Part shown: positions 61,253 to 64,000 of the stretch, piece by piece
How positions within the stretch are numbered: position 1 is the stretch's first letter
Layout of the letters: every line of letters begins with the position of its first letter
Assembly: GCA_016840515.1 (NCBI GenBank)
Contig: JAEOSF010000004.1
Location: forward strand, 37,114-101,113
DNA length: 64,000 nt
Source: Candidatus Borrarchaeum yapensis
Lineage (GTDB): Archaea > Asgardarchaeota > Sifarchaeia > Borrarchaeales > Borrarchaeaceae
Direction of reading: 5' to 3'
The notes under the pieces: model-generated
What the model saw: only the letters and a program-made list of their open reading frames with translations
Database searches by the model: none
What the model was told of the DNA's origin: nothing
Made by a program: the position numbers and the translations under genes

Positions 61253-61881
61253 TCCTTACAAAGTTGAACTCCTTGCACGGCATCTAAAACTGCGGCATCA
61301 GCGCCAATCTCTTCAGCAAATTCTGCTGACACAGCATTACCCCCAAGTATCACTCGAACTTTATTCCTTATTCCCGCTGAGTTTAGTTTTTCTAACACCA
61401 TTTCCATCTCTGAAATAGTTGTAGTCAGTAAAGCAGATAATCCGAGTATTTCTGCTTTTTTCTCTTCAACAGCGTTGATAAATAATTCGGGATCTACATC
61501 TACACCGAGATCAACTACTTTGAAACCAGATGCCTCTGCAAACATTTTGAAAACGTTTTTTCCGATATCATGCATGTCTCCTCTTACTGTTCCAACAACG
61601 ATTGTGCCTTTTACATCTGCTTCAAGCTGCTGCAAATACGGTTTCAATATTTCAAAAACTGCATTAGTAAGGTCGGAACCATAAAGAAGTTCGGAAAGAA
61701 AATACTCCCCGCCTTCATATTTGTTGCCGATAGTCTCCAATCCTTTTCGAAGCCCTTTTTCAATAATTTCTGTCACAGGTATTTTAGCGTCAATAGCGTT
61801 CATCAAAAGTTCTTTCAGTTTTTCACCATTCTCAAGATTGCCCAATGTGTTAGCAAACACTTCTAAAATATCATTTCCCAT
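61237..61881 (-). CDS. Corrinoid (B12-binding) methyltransferase protein
   Basis: 214 residues. N-terminal helical cap (about residues 1-88) and Rossmann-like cobalamin domain with the lower-ligand motif GDMHDIGKN (Asp102-x-His104-x-x-Gly), LGVDVDPELF, SALLTTT and GGNAVSAEFAEEIGAD. The imidazole-on, His-ligated corrinoid shuttles methyl groups between a substrate methyltransferase and an acceptor. It is the partner of the UroD-like protein encoded just downstream. Similar in order to MtaC, MtbC and MttC. Confidence 0.92.
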   Translation of the reverse strand: MGNDILEVFANTLGNLENGEKLKELLMNAIDAKIPVTEIIEKGLRKGLETIGNKYEGGEYFLSELLYGSDLTNAVFEILKPYLQQLEADVKGTIVVGTVRGDMHDIGKNVFKMFAEASGFKVVDLGVDVDPELFINAVEEKKAEILGLSALLTTTISEMEMVLEKLNSAGIRNKVRVILGGNAVSAEFAEEIGADAAVLDAVQGVQLCKEWMGE

Positions 61882-61928
61882 TTTTGAACCTCAGAGGTGT
61901 TATGAAAATCATTCTGAAATTTATCTTC

Positions 61929-61947
61929 AATATAATTTTAAAAACGC
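61929..61947. promoter_or_regulatory. Possible promoter element between the divergent corrinoid operons
   Basis: The AT-rich caatataattttaaaaacg run in the 154-base spacer reads as a TATA-like element on either strand. It is 50-65 bases upstream of the minus-strand corrinoid gene and about 90-105 upstream of the plus-strand gene. Motif resemblance only. Confidence 0.3.
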
Positions 61948-62035
61948 ATTGAGGTATTACTTCTTTATTCATTCAAATAATGATTTCTATTTCTGTACCT
62001 GATTATTTCCATTAATGATTTAAGAGGGACATAAA

Positions 62036-63076
62036 ATGAGCGAATGGATGACACCAAAAAGGCGATTTCTATCTGGTTTATTTGGTGGAAGAGTTGATAG
62101 ATTGCCAGTCGGCTCAGTAACTAGCGTTGTGACTGTGGAATGTATGGAAGCAACAGGAATGTACTTCCCTGAAGCACACTATGATGCAGAAAAAATGGCA
62201 AAATTAGCTGCTACTGCGCATACTATGCTAGGTTACGATTGCATTCTACCGTACTTTTCCGTCTGGGTTGAAGGCGCTGCATTTATAGAAAATGGCGATC
62301 CAATGCCGGGGGAGATGGACTGGGGGAACGTAGATCGAATGCCAGATGGTAAAAATATTAAGTTCTGGGAAGAACCCGATCAGGTGACTATCCCCGATGA
62401 TTTCCTCGAAAGAACAGCACCAAGAGCTTTGCTCGATGCAATTAACATGCTACATCATGAATATGGTGATAGAGTTGCGATTGTTGGTAAAGTAATGGGA
62501 CCATGGACACTCTCATATCATGTCGCAGACACCAAGAATATTCTGATGGCAGTCCGTCTAAATCCAGAGCGCTTACACGGCTTCATGGAGGTTCTAAAAG
62601 AGTTAACAGTAGAATTCGGAAAAGCACAGGTGGATGCTGGAGCAGACGTAATAATGCTGGCTGACCATGCTACTGGTGACCTCGTGAGCGCTGAAACCTA
62701 TCGTAAGTTCTTATTGCATGTTCATCAAGAAATCACAAAACGCATTGGAGCGCCGATTGTACTTCATATATGTGGCGATACCACCGATCGTCTTCATCAT
62801 ATTGCGCAATCTGGATTCGATTGTTTTCATTTTGACTCTAAAGTAGATGCAGTTGAGGCAAAAGAGATTGTAGGTAATAAGATTTCACTTATGGGAAATG
62901 TTAACAATCCTGAAACTCTGCTATACAAAAGTCCTGAAGATGTAAAAAGAGAAGCACTCTATGCTGCTAAGGCAGGTGTTGAAATTCTCGCCCCAGAATG
63001 CGCAATTCCGACTAGGGTAAAAAATGATAATTTGAAAGCAATAACAGAAGTAGCTCGACATTATTCAAAAGAGTAA
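62036..63076 (+). CDS. UroD-like methyltransferase with zinc H-x-C...C site (MtaA/CmuA-like)
   Basis: 346 residues. MTPKRRFLSGLFGGRVDRLPVG, VDAGADVIMLADHATGDLVS, and VLHICGDTTDRLHHIAQSG with PECAIPT supply the H244-x-C246...C322 zinc triad of methylcobalamin:thiol methyltransferases (MtaA/MtbA, CmuA). In such systems it passes a methyl from a corrinoid protein to a thiol such as coenzyme M, but the acceptor is not decided by sequence. ATG follows an AGAGGGAC site. Paired with the corrinoid gene 17 bases downstream. Confidence 0.85.
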   Translation: MSEWMTPKRRFLSGLFGGRVDRLPVGSVTSVVTVECMEATGMYFPEAHYDAEKMAKLAATAHTMLGYDCILPYFSVWVEGAAFIENGDPMPGEMDWGNVDRMPDGKNIKFWEEPDQVTIPDDFLERTAPRALLDAINMLHHEYGDRVAIVGKVMGPWTLSYHVADTKNILMAVRLNPERLHGFMEVLKELTVEFGKAQVDAGADVIMLADHATGDLVSAETYRKFLLHVHQEITKRIGAPIVLHICGDTTDRLHHIAQSGFDCFHFDSKVDAVEAKEIVGNKISLMGNVNNPETLLYKSPEDVKREALYAAKAGVEILAPECAIPTRVKNDNLKAITEVARHYSKE

Positions 63077-63093
63077 GTTTAGGAGGACAATTA

Positions 63094-63738
63094 ATGGAAA
63101 AGCCAAATCCCGAATTATGTGAAAAAGTAAAACAAGCAATCATTGATGTAGACCCCGAACCTGCCAAAGAAGTTGTTAAAGAGGCACTTAAATCAATGAA
63201 TCCACTGGCAATTATTAACTGTATGACCGAAGGTATGGCAGAAGTTGGCCGACTATATGAAGAAAGAGTTTACTTTGTCACTGAATTATTAATAGCTGGA
63301 GAGATTATGAGTCAGAATATAGAAGTCCTCAAACCTTATCTTGCGGAAGACGAAACTCCAACGACCTATGGCAAAATAGTTTTCGGTACAGTCAAAGACG
63401 ACATCCACGACATCGGTAAAAACATCATGATCTCTCTGTTAAAGGTAGCAGGATTCGAGGTTATTGACCTTGGAGTTGACGTACCTGCAGCTAAGTTTAT
63501 CGAAGCCCTCAAGGAAAAAAAGGCAGACATTTTGGCAATGTCTTCACTCTTAACCTCAACAGTGGATCAGATCAAAAATGTAATCGTAGAATTAAAAAAG
63601 GAAGGCCTCAGAGATCAGGTAAAAGTGATAATCGGAGGAGCTGCTGTAACAGAAGATTTTGCTAAAGAAGTAGAGGTAGACGGTTATGCTGTCGATGCCA
63701 CGCAAGGTGTTGAAAAGTGTAAGGCACTCCTTCAATAA
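63094..63738 (+). CDS. Corrinoid (B12-binding) methyltransferase protein
   Basis: 214 residues, same length and layout as the protein at 61237. Cap domain (about residues 1-90), cobalamin lower-ligand motif DDIHDIGKN (His105), LGVDVPAAKF, SSLLTSTVDQ and GGAAVTEDFAKEVEVD. ATG follows AGGAGGAC. It is the methyl carrier for the UroD-like enzyme just upstream. Paralog of 61237. Confidence 0.92.
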   Translation: MEKPNPELCEKVKQAIIDVDPEPAKEVVKEALKSMNPLAIINCMTEGMAEVGRLYEERVYFVTELLIAGEIMSQNIEVLKPYLAEDETPTTYGKIVFGTVKDDIHDIGKNIMISLLKVAGFEVIDLGVDVPAAKFIEALKEKKADILAMSSLLTSTVDQIKNVIVELKKEGLRDQVKVIIGGAAVTEDFAKEVEVDGYAVDATQGVEKCKALLQ

Positions 63739-63793
63739 AATCCTACTGAAAAACTTATATTTGCACTCAATTAAACTATATTACACATTTCAA

Positions 63794-63929
63794 GGGTCCG
63801 TAGTCTAGCCTGGATCGGGCGCCGACTTAGATTAAACTAGTCTAAGGCGTATGCCTGCGGAGCCGGATAAGTTCTCCCTCAATGAGGAAGAGCTCCGAAT
63901 CGCGGGTTCGAATCCCGCCGGACCCACCA
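63794..63929 (+). tRNA. tRNA-Arg(GCG) with two introns
   Basis: GGGTCCG/CGGACCC acceptor, A73 and encoded CCA. Intron 1 (63825-63852, 28 nt) at 29/30 has central helix GCGC:GCGU, bulges CGA and AUG, and inner helix CUUAGA:UCUAAG. Intron 2 (63870-63899, 30 nt) in the variable loop (46/47) has CGGA:UCCG, bulges UAA and AAU, and inner GUUCU:AGAGC. Splicing gives CCGGC-CTGCGGA-GCCGG, variable loop ATATC, T arm GCGGG-TTCGAAT-CCCGC; mature 78 nt. The anticodon GCG reads CGC (and CGU by wobble). A TATA-like acttatattt lies about 35-45 bases upstream. Confidence 0.92.
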
Positions 63930-64000
63930 TCTCTTTCTGATTTTACCAATATTGACTCTTCGAATAAAAAGAAATTGCAGTTTTTAGATTTTCAAAAGTC

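Overview
This is a chromosomal segment of an archaeon. The evidence is the archaeal or eukaryote-like information genes (rpl14e, cbf5, rps13-rps4-rps11, rpl44e, archaeal-type AlaRS, membrane LonB, Trm112-like and ZPR1-like proteins), GGAGGTGAT-type ribosome binding sites, and bulge-helix-bulge (BHB) introns in every tRNA gene present and in cbf5. The AT-rich composition, zinc-ribbon coiled-coil proteins, DUF166/DUF2070 proteins and UroD-like/corrinoid pairs would fit a TACK- or Asgard-related uncultured lineage, but the window alone does not fix the phylum.

Layout. 1-3.9 kb: rpl14e, intron-split cbf5, a methyltransferase and tRNA-Ser(GGA), facing an inverted rps13-rps4-rps11 block. 4.1-15.7 kb: a surface-glycan / N-glycosylation locus with two GT4 and two GT2 glycosyltransferases, a sulfatase-fold protein, a flippase, a GT39-like membrane transferase, a polyprenyl-P phosphoglycosyltransferase and a DUF354 protein; a hexapeptide acyltransferase lies further on at 19.3 kb. 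15.8-25.5 kb: Trm112-like protein, tRNA-Gln, endonuclease IV, a surface-anchored coiled-coil protein, a solitary TnpB element, class II photolyase, ArgRS and tRNA-Ile(UAU). 25.5-38.3 kb: IleRS, a coiled-coil zinc protein, two tRNA-Arg genes, AlaRS, small zinc proteins, a PflX-like radical SAM enzyme and rpl44e. 38.4-49.4 kb: LonB, ZPR1-like protein, DUF2070 protein, head-to-head pyrB and pyrI, MobB-FeS, TruA, regulators and an aminotransferase. 49.5-54.3 kb: a tautomerase with a decayed tandem copy, a membrane zinc protein, a hairpin-rich gene-free stretch and a large coiled-coil protein. 54.4-63.7 kb: DUF166 and DUF362 proteins, then a catabolic set (Gfo/Idh/MocA dehydrogenase, M20 peptidase, second tautomerase, 2-hydroxyacid dehydrogenase) ending in two divergent UroD-like methyltransferase/corrinoid-protein pairs, then tRNA-Arg(GCG).

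Most striking is RNA splicing density. Six tRNA genes carry 15 inferred introns at the D-loop, 29/30, 37/38, variable-loop and T-loop positions. tRNA-Ile(UAU) alone has four, and removing them leaves a regular 78-nt tRNA. A 31-nt BHB intron also splits the catalytic-aspartate codon of cbf5. Several genes have their best ribosome-binding-site-supported start at CTG or ATA. A roughly 375-nt hairpin-rich, GC-rich stretch at 51.13-51.51 kb matches no RNA family I recognise.
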